Below are positions 10,096 through 17,032 of a DNA stretch of 48,433 nucleotides, in pieces. The DNA lies in assembly GCF_902364945.1 (NCBI RefSeq), contig NZ_CABJFS010000005.1, forward strand, positions 169,952-218,384. Reading direction: 5' to 3'. The position numbers were made by a program, and so were the translations under genes. Source of the DNA: Collinsella aerofaciens. GTDB lineage: Bacteria > Actinomycetota > Coriobacteriia > Coriobacteriales > Coriobacteriaceae. The notes below the pieces were generated by a model that searched no databases, was not told the DNA's origin, and saw nothing but the letters and a program-made list of their open reading frames with translations. Positions within the stretch are counted from its first letter, which is position 1, and every line of letters starts with the position of its first letter.

Positions 10096-11448
10096 TTAGC
10101 TCTGAGCTCGCACGCGAGCGGCGCCGAGTTCGGTCAGATGGTATTTCTGGCCATGCTTGATGACCAAGCCGGCCTGCGCCAAGTCATTGAGCGTGCGTGA
10201 CCAAGTGGGGGCCGAGTTTCCAAACGCCCTCGCCAGATCGGTAGCACCGCACGCTTGATTTTGCGCCAGATAGCCCAGCGCGGCGTTGCCGCGATCGCTT
10301 ACGAACACGTCCGGTTGTGGCTGCGCATACTGATTTGCTGCATTAGGATACATCATTTGAGCTGCTGGTTGTTGAGAACTCTGCATGGGCGGCATTTGCT
10401 GTTGAAAACTTTGGGGCCACTGTTGGTAAGGCTGCGGAGGCATCTGCTGGGCCCAGGGGTTGTACTGCTGCTGCGGCATCTGCTGGTACGGCTGCTGATA
10501 TCCCTGCTGGTACTGCTGCGGGAACTGCTGGCCATACCCCAGTGGCGGCATCTGCTGATATGGATATCCCTGATGGTACGGCTGATAGCCCATTTGTTGG
10601 CCACCCGGTGCCCCCGTCGCCTGCTGCATTGCTGCTGCATCCTGATCCGCCAGCGGCATGGCCTCTGGCATGTTTGGCGGCATCGACATCGATGCCGCCT
10701 GGGGCTCTTGTGTAGGAAGCATTCCGGGCTGCTGCATCTGCCCCACGGGGGGCTGCATCTGCTGCGTTGCCATGGGCTGCTGCGCAAAAGCTCCCGGCAG
10801 GGGATATGTGGACTGCTCCGTCTCGGGCCGCACGGCAGCACCGCGTCCGCCGGCACGCTCGATTTCCTGCACGCGCTTGGGGTCCAGACTTACCGTAACC
10901 ACGGTGCCGCTGCCCATGTTGTCCTCGATGGACACGGCGCCGCCGGCGTTTTCCAAATACTCCTGCACCATGGGAAACCCTGCTCCGGTTCCACGGATAT
11001 AGCGCTTCATCTTGCTGTTTGCGCTGGTAACGCCAAAGTCGAAAGCGCGTTCCTTGTCGTCGATACCGGGTCCTTGATCAGCAAAGCGGATGGTGTCCCC
11101 GCCGTCCAGAATCGAGATGATGGGCTCGGCAAAGTGCGCGTGGATAAAGTTTTCGACAATCTCGCGGATGACCATGAGCGAGATATGGCCACCTTGTTCT
11201 TTCATGCACTGGTAGACGGTGTTGGTCGTCTCTTCCAAATACGTGCGGACATCTTGCGGATCAATGACGATCACACGCGGTGTCGACAACATGTCGTCAT
11301 AGACGGCGATGCGCGCGGCGTACATGGCTTTTGGCGCCTGCGTGGTCGTCTGCTCGCCTTCGTCACGCTCTTCGCGCACGCCGGTGATGTGCTCGTTGTC
11401 GGGTGCCGGGTCTCCGGAATCGACCATGGTGTAAAAGTCGTCAGACAT
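10096..11448 (-). CDS. SpoIIAB-like GHKL ATPase fused to a Gln/Pro-rich linker and winged helix
   Basis: A 450-aa protein between the origin repeats and dnaA. Residues about 40-190 form a HATPase/anti-sigma-kinase-like domain: N-box REIVEN (95-100), G1 DQGPG (124-128) and G2 GTGAGF (153-158), with spacing like SpoIIAB. There is no phospho-acceptor histidine domain, so it is not an ordinary sensor kinase. Residues about 222-380 are low-complexity, dominated by Gln, Pro, Met and Tyr with repeats such as QQPYQQMPQQQ, resembling prion-like sequences. Residues about 385-450 look like a winged-helix DNA-binding domain (ATDLARAFG, then TWSRTLNDLAQAGLV, then a KYHLTE wing). It is 15 nt upstream of dnaA on the same strand. 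A role in controlling initiation or dnaA expression is inferred from position only. Confidence 0.75.
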   Translation of the reverse strand: MSDDFYTMVDSGDPAPDNEHITGVREERDEGEQTTTQAPKAMYAARIAVYDDMLSTPRVIVIDPQDVRTYLEETTNTVYQCMKEQGGHISLMVIREIVENFIHAHFAEPIISILDGGDTIRFADQGPGIDDKERAFDFGVTSANSKMKRYIRGTGAGFPMVQEYLENAGGAVSIEDNMGSGTVVTVSLDPKRVQEIERAGGRGAAVRPETEQSTYPLPGAFAQQPMATQQMQPPVGQMQQPGMLPTQEPQAASMSMPPNMPEAMPLADQDAAAMQQATGAPGGQQMGYQPYHQGYPYQQMPPLGYGQQFPQQYQQGYQQPYQQMPQQQYNPWAQQMPPQPYQQWPQSFQQQMPPMQSSQQPAAQMMYPNAANQYAQPQPDVFVSDRGNAALGYLAQNQACGATDLARAFGNSAPTWSRTLNDLAQAGLVIKHGQKYHLTELGAARVRAQS

Positions 11449-11640
11449 GCCGCTCGCAATCGTTCAAAAGGTTTCGAATAAATAGTAGCTCACCGTGCAA
11501 TGTTTCTCATCTTTCGACAACTTTTCAAAACCTGTTGAAAACCTTGGAAAACGGGCGAAAAGTTCTCAACATTGCCAACATGACCTGTTGAAAACTCGAT
11601 GAAATATCGTGAAAAGTTGTTATGCACCGCAAAATTCGGT
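11449..11640. other. oriC: Origin region upstream of the ATPase-dnaA operon
   Basis: This gene-free stretch divides the minus-strand replication genes from the plus-strand rpmH operon. It holds TTTTCAAAA (11522-11530), the exact 13-mer ACCTGTTGAAAAC at 11530-11542 and again at 11583-11595, TTCTCAACA (11563-11571) and TTATGCACC (11620-11628, close to TTATNCACA). A short AAATAGTAG run at 11480-11488 is also trio-like. Divergent gene orientation, position beside dnaA and repeat density identify it as part of oriC. The promoter for the ATPase gene must also lie here, but I cannot place it reliably. Confidence 0.75.
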
Positions 11641-11691
11641 TGAGCTTATGGGGGAACCGTGTGAACTACGCAACCTTTTACCTTTGATTTC

Positions 11692-11721
11692 TTGACATTT
11701 GAACATTGATTTCCCTACAAT
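11692..11721 (+). promoter_or_regulatory. Promoter of the rpmH operon
   Basis: TTGACA (11692-11697), an 18-bp spacer and TACAAT (11716-11721) form a near-consensus vegetative promoter about 72 bp ahead of rpmH. Confidence 0.75.
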
Positions 11722-11793
11722 CTTCAAGCTCACGTGTCTATATCTGCGTCCGCGCTCCCGCGGACACTCGAAATGCAGCAGGAGGAACTTAAG

Positions 11794-11928
11794 ATGAAGC
11801 GTACGTATCAGCCTAATAAGCGTAAGCGTGCCAAGACCCATGGCTTCCGTGCCCGTATGGCCACCAAGGGTGGTCGTGCCGTGCTCGCCCGTCGCCGCGC
11901 CAAGGGCCGCAAGCGTCTCACTGTCTAG
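11794..11928 (+). CDS. rpmH: 50S ribosomal protein L34
   Basis: A 44-aa, very basic ribosomal protein starting [14 protein letters not shown] and containing the family pattern [13 protein letters not shown]. The ATG at 11794 follows an aggagg site by 8 nt; an in-frame upstream extension is not supported. It is the first gene of the conserved rpmH-rnpA-yidD-yidC-jag cluster next to the origin. Confidence 0.98.
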   Translation: MKRTYQPNKRKRAKTHGFRARMATKGGRAVLARRRAKGRKRLTV

Positions 11929-11948
11929 CAGCGATACACACATCTCGC

Positions 11949-12287
11949 ATGAAGACTATTAAGTCTCGGCAAGATTTCGAGCATGTGTTCAGTCAGGGGC
12001 GTCGTTTCAATCACCCTCTGATTCGAATGACCATATGTGAATCGGTTGGCGAAGGCGACTCCGGAAGGGTCGCCTTCGTTGGTGCTAAACGGCTCGGTTG
12101 TGCTGTCGTGCGCAACCGTTCTAAGCGTGTGATGCGCGAGGCCGCCCGCAGCTGCGGATTTCCCGTTGCGGGTTATGACATCATCTTGTTCGCAACTCCC
12201 AAGACGAGGGATTCCTCGCCGCAGGAGATGGACAAGGCATTGCGTTCGCTTATGAAACGCGCCGGCGTTGCCGGGGAGGAGCGATGA
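11949..12287 (+). CDS. rnpA: Ribonuclease P protein component
   Basis: Protein subunit (112 aa) that helps the RNase P RNA bind and process pre-tRNA 5' ends. It carries the hallmark RNR motif (VVRNRSKRVMRE, near residue 55) and an N-terminal SRQDFEHVFSQGRR segment normal for the family. It starts 20 nt after rpmH with a weak ribosome site and overlaps yidD by 4 nt (ATGA), indicating translational coupling. Confidence 0.96.
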   Translation: MKTIKSRQDFEHVFSQGRRFNHPLIRMTICESVGEGDSGRVAFVGAKRLGCAVVRNRSKRVMREAARSCGFPVAGYDIILFATPKTRDSSPQEMDKALRSLMKRAGVAGEER

Positions 12288-12508
12288 GCAATCACGTTTT
12301 GCGACGTGTTGCCATCGCTCCTATTCGCATATATCAACAGGTTATTTCGCCCTTATTGCCTGACGCCTGCATTTATTACCCAACGTGCTCGCAATACGCC
12401 ATCCAGGCGATTGAGAAGTACGGTGTTTTGAGAGGCTGCTGGCTTGCCGTGAGGCGCATCGCTCGCTGCAATCCCCTGCACGTCGGCGGTTATGACCCTG
12501 TGCCCTAG
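12284..12508 (+). CDS. yidD: Membrane protein insertion efficiency factor YidD
   Basis: A 74-aa protein with the YidD signature: IRIYQQVISPLLP, a YYPTCSQYA motif and the C-terminal RCNPLHVGGYDPVP. YidD is a small membrane-associated factor found between rnpA and yidC that assists insertion of inner-membrane proteins. It overlaps rnpA by 4 nt and lies 29 nt before yidC. Confidence 0.96.
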   Translation: MSNHVLRRVAIAPIRIYQQVISPLLPDACIYYPTCSQYAIQAIEKYGVLRGCWLAVRRIARCNPLHVGGYDPVP

Positions 12509-12537
12509 CGGGCACTCGCTATCGGAGGAAAACTTAC

Positions 12538-13308
12538 ATGTGGGATTGGATCGTTAACATCCTTTTCGAGCTGCTCAAGCTCATCCAGACCTTTGCGGTC
12601 GACTGGGGCCTGTCCATCATCATCCTGGTGGTCATCATCCGTCTGCTGCTGACGCCGCTTATGCTCAAGTCGACCAAGTCGACGGCTCGCATGCAGGTGC
12701 TGCAGCCCAAGATGCTCGAGATCCAGGAGCGCTATGCCGACGATCCCCAGCGTCAGGCCGAGGAGATGCAGAAGTTCTACAGCGAGAACAAGTTCAACCC
12801 GATGGCTGGTTGTCTGCCGCTGTTGATTCAGATGCCTGTCCTGTTCGCCCTATTTACGCTGCTGCGTAACCTGCCGGACTACTTTAACGACGGCACGTTC
12901 TCGTTCTTTAATATTCTACCCGACCTGACCACCACGCCGAGTGCCTCCTTTGCCGATGGCTTTATGGTCGCGCTGCCTGCGCTGGTCTGCCTGATCCTGT
13001 TCGCTGTCCTGACCCTGATTCCGCAGCTCTATATGTCGCGCAACCAGACCGGCCAGCAGGCTCAGAGCATGCGTATGATGGCCGTTGTCATGACGGTCAT
13101 GATGCTTTGGATGGGCTGGAGCCTTCCCGTTGGTGTTCTGCTGTACTACGACGTCTCGTCTGCTTGGCAGGTTATCCAGCAGATTTTTGTGACGCAGAAG
13201 GTCATCGACAAGGCGAAGGCCGATGAGGAGGAGCGCCTTAAGAACGCGCCGCTGCAGGTTGAGGTCACTCGTCGCGAGAAGAAGCCGCGCCCGCACAAGA
13301 AGAAGTAG
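12538..13308 (+). CDS. yidC: Membrane protein insertase YidC/Oxa1
   Basis: A 256-aa short-form insertase without the large periplasmic domain of Gram-negative YidC. Hydrophobic segments lie near residues 20-40 (with the conserved Arg of IIRLLLTPL), 95-115, 140-165 and 180-215, and the C-terminus is strongly basic (EKKPRPHKKK), which in this family contacts ribosomes. A ggagg ribosome site precedes the ATG. No lipobox signal is visible at the N-terminus. Confidence 0.95.
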   Translation: MWDWIVNILFELLKLIQTFAVDWGLSIIILVVIIRLLLTPLMLKSTKSTARMQVLQPKMLEIQERYADDPQRQAEEMQKFYSENKFNPMAGCLPLLIQMPVLFALFTLLRNLPDYFNDGTFSFFNILPDLTTTPSASFADGFMVALPALVCLILFAVLTLIPQLYMSRNQTGQQAQSMRMMAVVMTVMMLWMGWSLPVGVLLYYDVSSAWQVIQQIFVTQKVIDKAKADEEERLKNAPLQVEVTRREKKPRPHKKK

Positions 13309-13325
13309 TGGGATATCAATCTTAT

Positions 13326-13337
13326 TTAGGTACCTAA
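13326..13337. repeat. 12-bp palindrome TTAGGTACCTAA, copy 1
   Basis: Perfect palindrome between yidC and jag, just upstream of the jag ribosome site. An identical copy lies at 16830-16841. It could be a protein-binding operator. Confidence 0.6.
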
Positions 13338-13352
13338 CTTTTGGAGTACGTT

Positions 13353-13922
13353 ATGTCTGAAGAGATCATCGAGGATATGCTTGAGGAGGTTGCCCCGCAG
13401 GTCGCGGGCGATTATCCCGAGATTGCACAGCGCTACAAGGCTGGTGAAGAGCTGACCGACGAGGAGCTCGACACCATTGCCGATGTCGCGATTTCCATCC
13501 TGCGTTCCATCCTTTCGCACTTCGATGCCGCCAACTCTCCTATCGATGAATATGAAGGCGATGAGGGCGAGTTGATTCTGGATGTAACTGCTCCTGATCT
13601 TGCTGTTCTCATTGGTCGCCATGGACGTACGCTTGATGCCCTTCAGGTTATGTTCTCTCTGCTGGTTAGCCGTAAGCTCGGCTTTAGGTATCCGGTTGTC
13701 GTCGATGTTGAGGGTTACAAGAGCCGTCGTCAGGACAAGGTTGCCGCTATGGCTCAGTCTGCTGCCGAGCGTGCAATCCGTACTCATAAGAGCGTTTCCC
13801 TGCCGCCCATGAATGCCTATGAGCGCCGACTGGTTCACATTGCGCTTCGTGGTAATGATGCAGTCGATACACATTCCGAGGGTTCTGACCCTGATCGCCA
13901 TGTGGTAATTGTTGCTCGTTAA
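13353..13922 (+). CDS. jag: Jag/KhpB-type KH-R3H RNA-binding protein
   Basis: A 189-aa RNA-binding protein. The first 60 residues are acidic and helical rather than a canonical Jag_N domain. Next comes a type II KH domain with the GxxG loop (LIGRHGRTLDALQ, near residue 87), then a C-terminal R3H domain (PPMNAYERRLVHIALRG). Homologues influence RNA metabolism and cell-envelope growth. A TTG at 13341 is in frame, but ggag at 13343-13346 makes the ATG at 13353 the likely start. Base composition is less GC-rich from here to the end of the parB region than in the genes on either side. Confidence 0.93.
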   Translation: MSEEIIEDMLEEVAPQVAGDYPEIAQRYKAGEELTDEELDTIADVAISILRSILSHFDAANSPIDEYEGDEGELILDVTAPDLAVLIGRHGRTLDALQVMFSLLVSRKLGFRYPVVVDVEGYKSRRQDKVAAMAQSAAERAIRTHKSVSLPPMNAYERRLVHIALRGNDAVDTHSEGSDPDRHVVIVAR

Positions 13923-13940
13923 TCCACTCGAGCTTATGAT

Positions 13941-13972
13941 AAGGGGACGTGGTTTCCACGTCCCCTTTTTTT
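13941..13972 (+). terminator. Terminator of the rpmH-jag operon
   Basis: A 12-bp perfect stem (13941-13952 with 13956-13967, TTT loop) runs into a T-tract. Confidence 0.93.
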
Positions 13973-14018
13973 GTCAAAAGTTCTCGATACACTGATTTTT
14001 GTCAGAAAGGAGCTTTCG

Positions 14019-14756
14019 TTGTTAGTACTTACTGATCAGCAGGCTGACAAGATGTTGAGTCGTCTAACTTCTTATTGCAAAGAGTATTCCTTGAGCGTAA
14101 CTGATGTTGAGCTGAGGAACTGTATTCAGCATTTGGATTTGGTTCTGGAAAAAAATAAGACAACCAATCTTACCCGTATTCTTAACGTAGAAGATGCTGT
14201 AGTACTTCATATCCTCGACTCGCTTGTTTTGCTTCCCTATATCAATAAGGCTCCTGAGGGAGCTTTGCTCGATATGGGAACAGGTGCGGGCTTCCCTGGT
14301 ATTCCTTTAACCATAACCACGCATCGTAAAGCTACTTATATTGACTCTGTTGGGAAGAAGGTTGATGCTGTCAATTCTTTTGTTGATGCTCTTGGATTGA
14401 AACATGCTGATGCGGTTCATGATCGCCTTGAAGAATATGCTCGAAGCCATAAGAAGCAGTTTTCTGTCGTAACCGCCCGTGCACTGGCTCCTCTACCGAT
14501 TCTTGTTGAGTATGCGGCTCCGTTCATTAAAGACGGAGGGCTATTTGTTATCACCAAGGGTAATCCTTCGTTTGAGGAGCTTGCTTCCGGCATGTCAGCA
14601 GCTAAGATTTGTGGCTTCACTTTGCTTCTGAATGACGCAATCGATTTGCCTGAGGGCTTGGGCCACAGGGAGTTTATTGTATTTCAGAAGAGTCATCCAG
14701 CATCCGTTTCATTGCCTCGTGCAAATGGCATGGCAAAGAAGAATCCGCTTGCCTAG
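14019..14756 (+). CDS. rsmG: 16S rRNA (guanine527-N7)-methyltransferase RsmG
   Basis: SAM-dependent methyltransferase (gidB family) modifying G527 of 16S rRNA. The SAM-binding motif LLDMGTGAGFPGIPL lies about residues 75-90, followed by a typical DAVHDRLEEY segment and VVTARALAPL. The frame is open from within the preceding terminator, but an aaaggag site at 14007-14012 is followed 6 nt later by TTG at 14019, giving 245 aa. The gene ends one base before the first parS site. Confidence 0.93.
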   Translation: MLVLTDQQADKMLSRLTSYCKEYSLSVTDVELRNCIQHLDLVLEKNKTTNLTRILNVEDAVVLHILDSLVLLPYINKAPEGALLDMGTGAGFPGIPLTITTHRKATYIDSVGKKVDAVNSFVDALGLKHADAVHDRLEEYARSHKKQFSVVTARALAPLPILVEYAAPFIKDGGLFVITKGNPSFEELASGMSAAKICGFTLLLNDAIDLPEGLGHREFIVFQKSHPASVSLPRANGMAKKNPLA

Positions 14757-14757
14757 A

Positions 14758-14851
14758 TGTTTCACGTGAAACATAATGGATACTAACAACTTGCAGTGTT
14801 TCACGTGAAACATGGCGGTTGATATCGAATCGGAATGTTTCACGTGAAACA
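14758..14851. promoter_or_regulatory. parS: Three evenly spaced parS centromere sites
   Basis: The 16-bp palindrome TGTTTCACGTGAAACA occurs exactly at 14758-14773, 14797-14812 and 14836-14851, always 39 bp apart. This is the consensus ParB loading site of bacterial chromosomes. The array sits between rsmG and parA, so it can serve both origin segregation and possible parAB autoregulation. Confidence 0.97.
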
Positions 14852-14890
14852 TCCTCCGTTTGACAGCTTTAATACACACCAGGAGGGACC

Positions 14891-15691
14891 GTGGGATTTC
14901 GCGACGTTAAGCGTTCTAAGAACGCAAAAGACACGCGTATCATTGCAATCATCAATCAAAAAGGCGGCGTCGGTAAGTCAACGACGGCTGTAAACCTTGC
15001 AGCAGCACTGGGTGAGCAGGGTCGTAAGACACTGATTGTCGATTTTGATCCGCAGGGAAACAGTACCAGTGGGTTTGGAATTGAAAAAGAAGACCTTGAT
15101 CACTGCATTTATGATGCATTGTTGAATGATGTGCCGGCAGAATCGCTTGTTCTTGATACAAATTGCAAAAAGGTATTCGTAATTCCAGCTACGATTCAGC
15201 TTGCAGGTGCCGAAATTGAGCTCGTAAGCGCAATTGCTCGTGAAACCCGCCTCAAAGATTTGCTTGAGCCGATTCAGGACGAGTTCGATTTTATTTTCAT
15301 TGACTGTCCTCCTTCGCTCGGCCTGCTTACTATCAATGCCTTGACCGCAGCAGATAGCGTTTTGATTCCAATCCAGTGTGAGTATTACGCACTCGAGGGC
15401 GTTACGAAGCTGCTTGAGTCAATGAAGATGGTCAAATCACGTCTGAATAAGGGCTTAGACACCTATGGCGTGCTTATGACCATGTATGACTCACGTACTT
15501 CTTTGTCGAATCAGGTTGTTGAGGAAGTTCAATCGTACTTTGGTGATAAGGCGTTTAAGACGCTGATTCCCCGTACGGTTAAAATCTCTGAAGCTCCGTC
15601 TTTTGGAGAACCGGTAATTACCTATGCACCTCAAAATAAGGGTGCAAAAGCGTATATGAACCTTGCAAAAGAGGTGATCAAGCGTGCCTAG
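14891..15691 (+). CDS. parA: Chromosome partitioning ATPase ParA/Soj
   Basis: Deviant Walker A ATPase (266 aa) that binds DNA non-specifically and moves ParB-parS complexes. The P-loop KGGVGKST is at residues 24-31, with VDFDPQGN and FIFIDCPPSLGLLT further on. A GTG start at 14891 follows aggaggg. The first 15 residues are basic, as in Soj proteins. It overlaps parB by 8 nt and lies 39 bp after the last parS. Confidence 0.97.
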   Translation: MGFRDVKRSKNAKDTRIIAIINQKGGVGKSTTAVNLAAALGEQGRKTLIVDFDPQGNSTSGFGIEKEDLDHCIYDALLNDVPAESLVLDTNCKKVFVIPATIQLAGAEIELVSAIARETRLKDLLEPIQDEFDFIFIDCPPSLGLLTINALTAADSVLIPIQCEYYALEGVTKLLESMKMVKSRLNKGLDTYGVLMTMYDSRTSLSNQVVEEVQSYFGDKAFKTLIPRTVKISEAPSFGEPVITYAPQNKGAKAYMNLAKEVIKRA

Positions 15692-16589
15692 TGCAAAGAA
15701 ACGTGGTGGATTGGGACGCGGACTCAATGCTTTGGTCTCAGAGGCTGAGTATGAGACCGGTGGTTCTGCTGCATCTGCTTCAAATGCCGCATCTGAAACA
15801 AAACTACCTATTGAGGATATCGTTCCCAACCCTAATCAACCGCGAATTCACTTTAATGAAACTGAACTTCGCGAGTTGAGCGAGTCAATCCAAGAACATG
15901 GCGTTCTGCAGCCGCTCTTGGTTCGCAAGCATGGAAACGGCTATGAGATCATCGCTGGTGAGCGTCGTTACCAGGCGTCAAAGCTTGCTGGTCTTGAGGA
16001 ACTGCCTGTCATCATTAAAGATGTTAATGATGAAGAGATGCTGGCTCTTGCTCTTATCGAAAACCTTCAGCGTTCTGATTTGAATCCCGTCGAAGAGGCT
16101 AAGGGCTATCGCCAGCTCATCGATGCTAGCGGTATGACCCAGGAGGCATTGTCGAAGGCCGTAAGCAAGTCACGCTCTGCAATTACAAACTCGCTGCGCC
16201 TTCTCGATCTCCCCGAAGTAGTTCAGCAGATGATTTTTGAGGGTAAACTTACTGCTGGTCACGCACGTGCGATTCTTGCAGTTCCCTATGAGGGTGCTCG
16301 AATTCGACTTGCAGAGAAGGTTGTTGCGGAGGGCCTTTCCGTAAGAGCGACAGAAAATCTTGCTCCATTGTTTTCTGCCGGAGAGACACCTAAGACGCCG
16401 CGGCCCGCAACGCCGCAGTCTTTTAAAAAGGCTGCGCGTGTACTTCGTCAGGTATTTAATACCAACGTGCGTGTGAAGAGCTCGCGTGGAAAGAATAAGA
16501 TTGAGATTGAGTTTAAAGACGAGGAAGAGCTCTCTCGTATTCTTGGTGAAATGATTCAGTTTGATCAAGGAGGCCAAGATGAGGAATAA
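15684..16589 (+). CDS. parB: Chromosome partitioning protein ParB/Spo0J
   Basis: CTP-dependent DNA clamp (301 aa) that loads at parS. It starts with the ParA-stimulating basic segment (KKRGGLGRGLNAL), has the CTP-binding motifs GERRYQA (from residue 92) and ENLQRSDLNPVEEA, and a helix-turn-helix around residues 150-180 (MTQEALSKAVSKSRSAITNSLRLL) that reads parS. The C-terminal dimerization domain follows a Pro/Thr-rich linker. The GTG start overlaps parA; the 3' end overlaps the next gene by 11 nt. Confidence 0.97.
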   Translation: MPSAKKRGGLGRGLNALVSEAEYETGGSAASASNAASETKLPIEDIVPNPNQPRIHFNETELRELSESIQEHGVLQPLLVRKHGNGYEIIAGERRYQASKLAGLEELPVIIKDVNDEEMLALALIENLQRSDLNPVEEAKGYRQLIDASGMTQEALSKAVSKSRSAITNSLRLLDLPEVVQQMIFEGKLTAGHARAILAVPYEGARIRLAEKVVAEGLSVRATENLAPLFSAGETPKTPRPATPQSFKKAARVLRQVFNTNVRVKSSRGKNKIEIEFKDEEELSRILGEMIQFDQGGQDEE

Positions 16590-16833
16590 GATTATTACTG
16601 CGATTGCATTGGTGACGACTGTCGCGGCTGGTGCCTTTGCTGGCTATAAGATCGCGACAGACGATGAACTTCGAGGTCGTTTGCTTCGTGGAGCGCAAGA
16701 TATCGTTGATACATCCAAGAAGAAAATGGATGTTATGACAGAAGATGTTGCCATGCGCACTGCTCAGGTAACGAAAAATCCTAAGATTAATCAAGGTTGG
16801 GTTAGCAACCAATGGGAAAATGTAGGCTATTAG
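16579..16833 (+). CDS. Small YtxH-like membrane protein
   Basis: An 84-aa protein with one N-terminal hydrophobic segment (residues 5-26, IITAIALVTTVAAGAFAGY) followed by a charged helical tail, resembling YtxH-type proteins. Start chosen as the ATG at 16579, which follows aaggagg inside the end of parB; an in-frame TTG at 16561 is less likely. It is the last gene of the parAB transcript. Function unknown. Confidence 0.75.
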   Translation: MRNKIITAIALVTTVAAGAFAGYKIATDDELRGRLLRGAQDIVDTSKKKMDVMTEDVAMRTAQVTKNPKINQGWVSNQWENVGY

Positions 16834-16841
16834 GTACCTAA
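16830..16841. repeat. 12-bp palindrome TTAGGTACCTAA, copy 2
   Basis: Exact second copy of the palindrome at 13326-13337, overlapping the stop codon of the YtxH-like gene. Confidence 0.6.
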
Positions 16842-16861
16842 CAATTACTTTGCATATTTTG

Positions 16862-16904
16862 AGGGGCCCTTGTCTGATTCATGAGACATGGGCCCCTTAT
16901 TTTG
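16862..16904 (+). terminator. Terminator of the parAB transcript
   Basis: A long GC stem (16862-16875 with 16884-16897, one mismatch) is followed by TATTTTG. Confidence 0.85.
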
Positions 16905-16950
16905 TCCGTAAAAAATGGGAAAGGTAGCAGCTGGTCCAAAATTGAGGTCA

Positions 16951-16995
16951 ATAAATGAAACGGCCCCGGTTGCATATCCTGCAACCGGGGCCGTT
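16951..16995 (-). terminator. Terminator of rlmN
   Basis: A 16-bp perfect stem (16959-16974 with 16980-16995) lies just after the rlmN stop on the minus strand and is followed there by TCATTTATT, a modest T-rich tail. Confidence 0.75.
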
Positions 16996-16998
16996 CGA

Positions 16999-17014
16999 TG
17001 TTTCACATGAAACG
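16999..17014. promoter_or_regulatory. Degenerate parS-like site near the end of rlmN
   Basis: TGTTTCACATGAAACG matches 14 of 16 positions of the parS consensus and lies about 2.2 kb from the three perfect sites. It may be a weaker ParB site. Confidence 0.5.
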
Positions 17015-17032
17015 TTTTGGAGTGCGACTCCC

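Noticed and set aside
14860..14865. TTGACA as the -35 of a parA promoter
   Set aside because: Only 15 nt remain before the parA ribosome site, leaving no room for a -10 and start.
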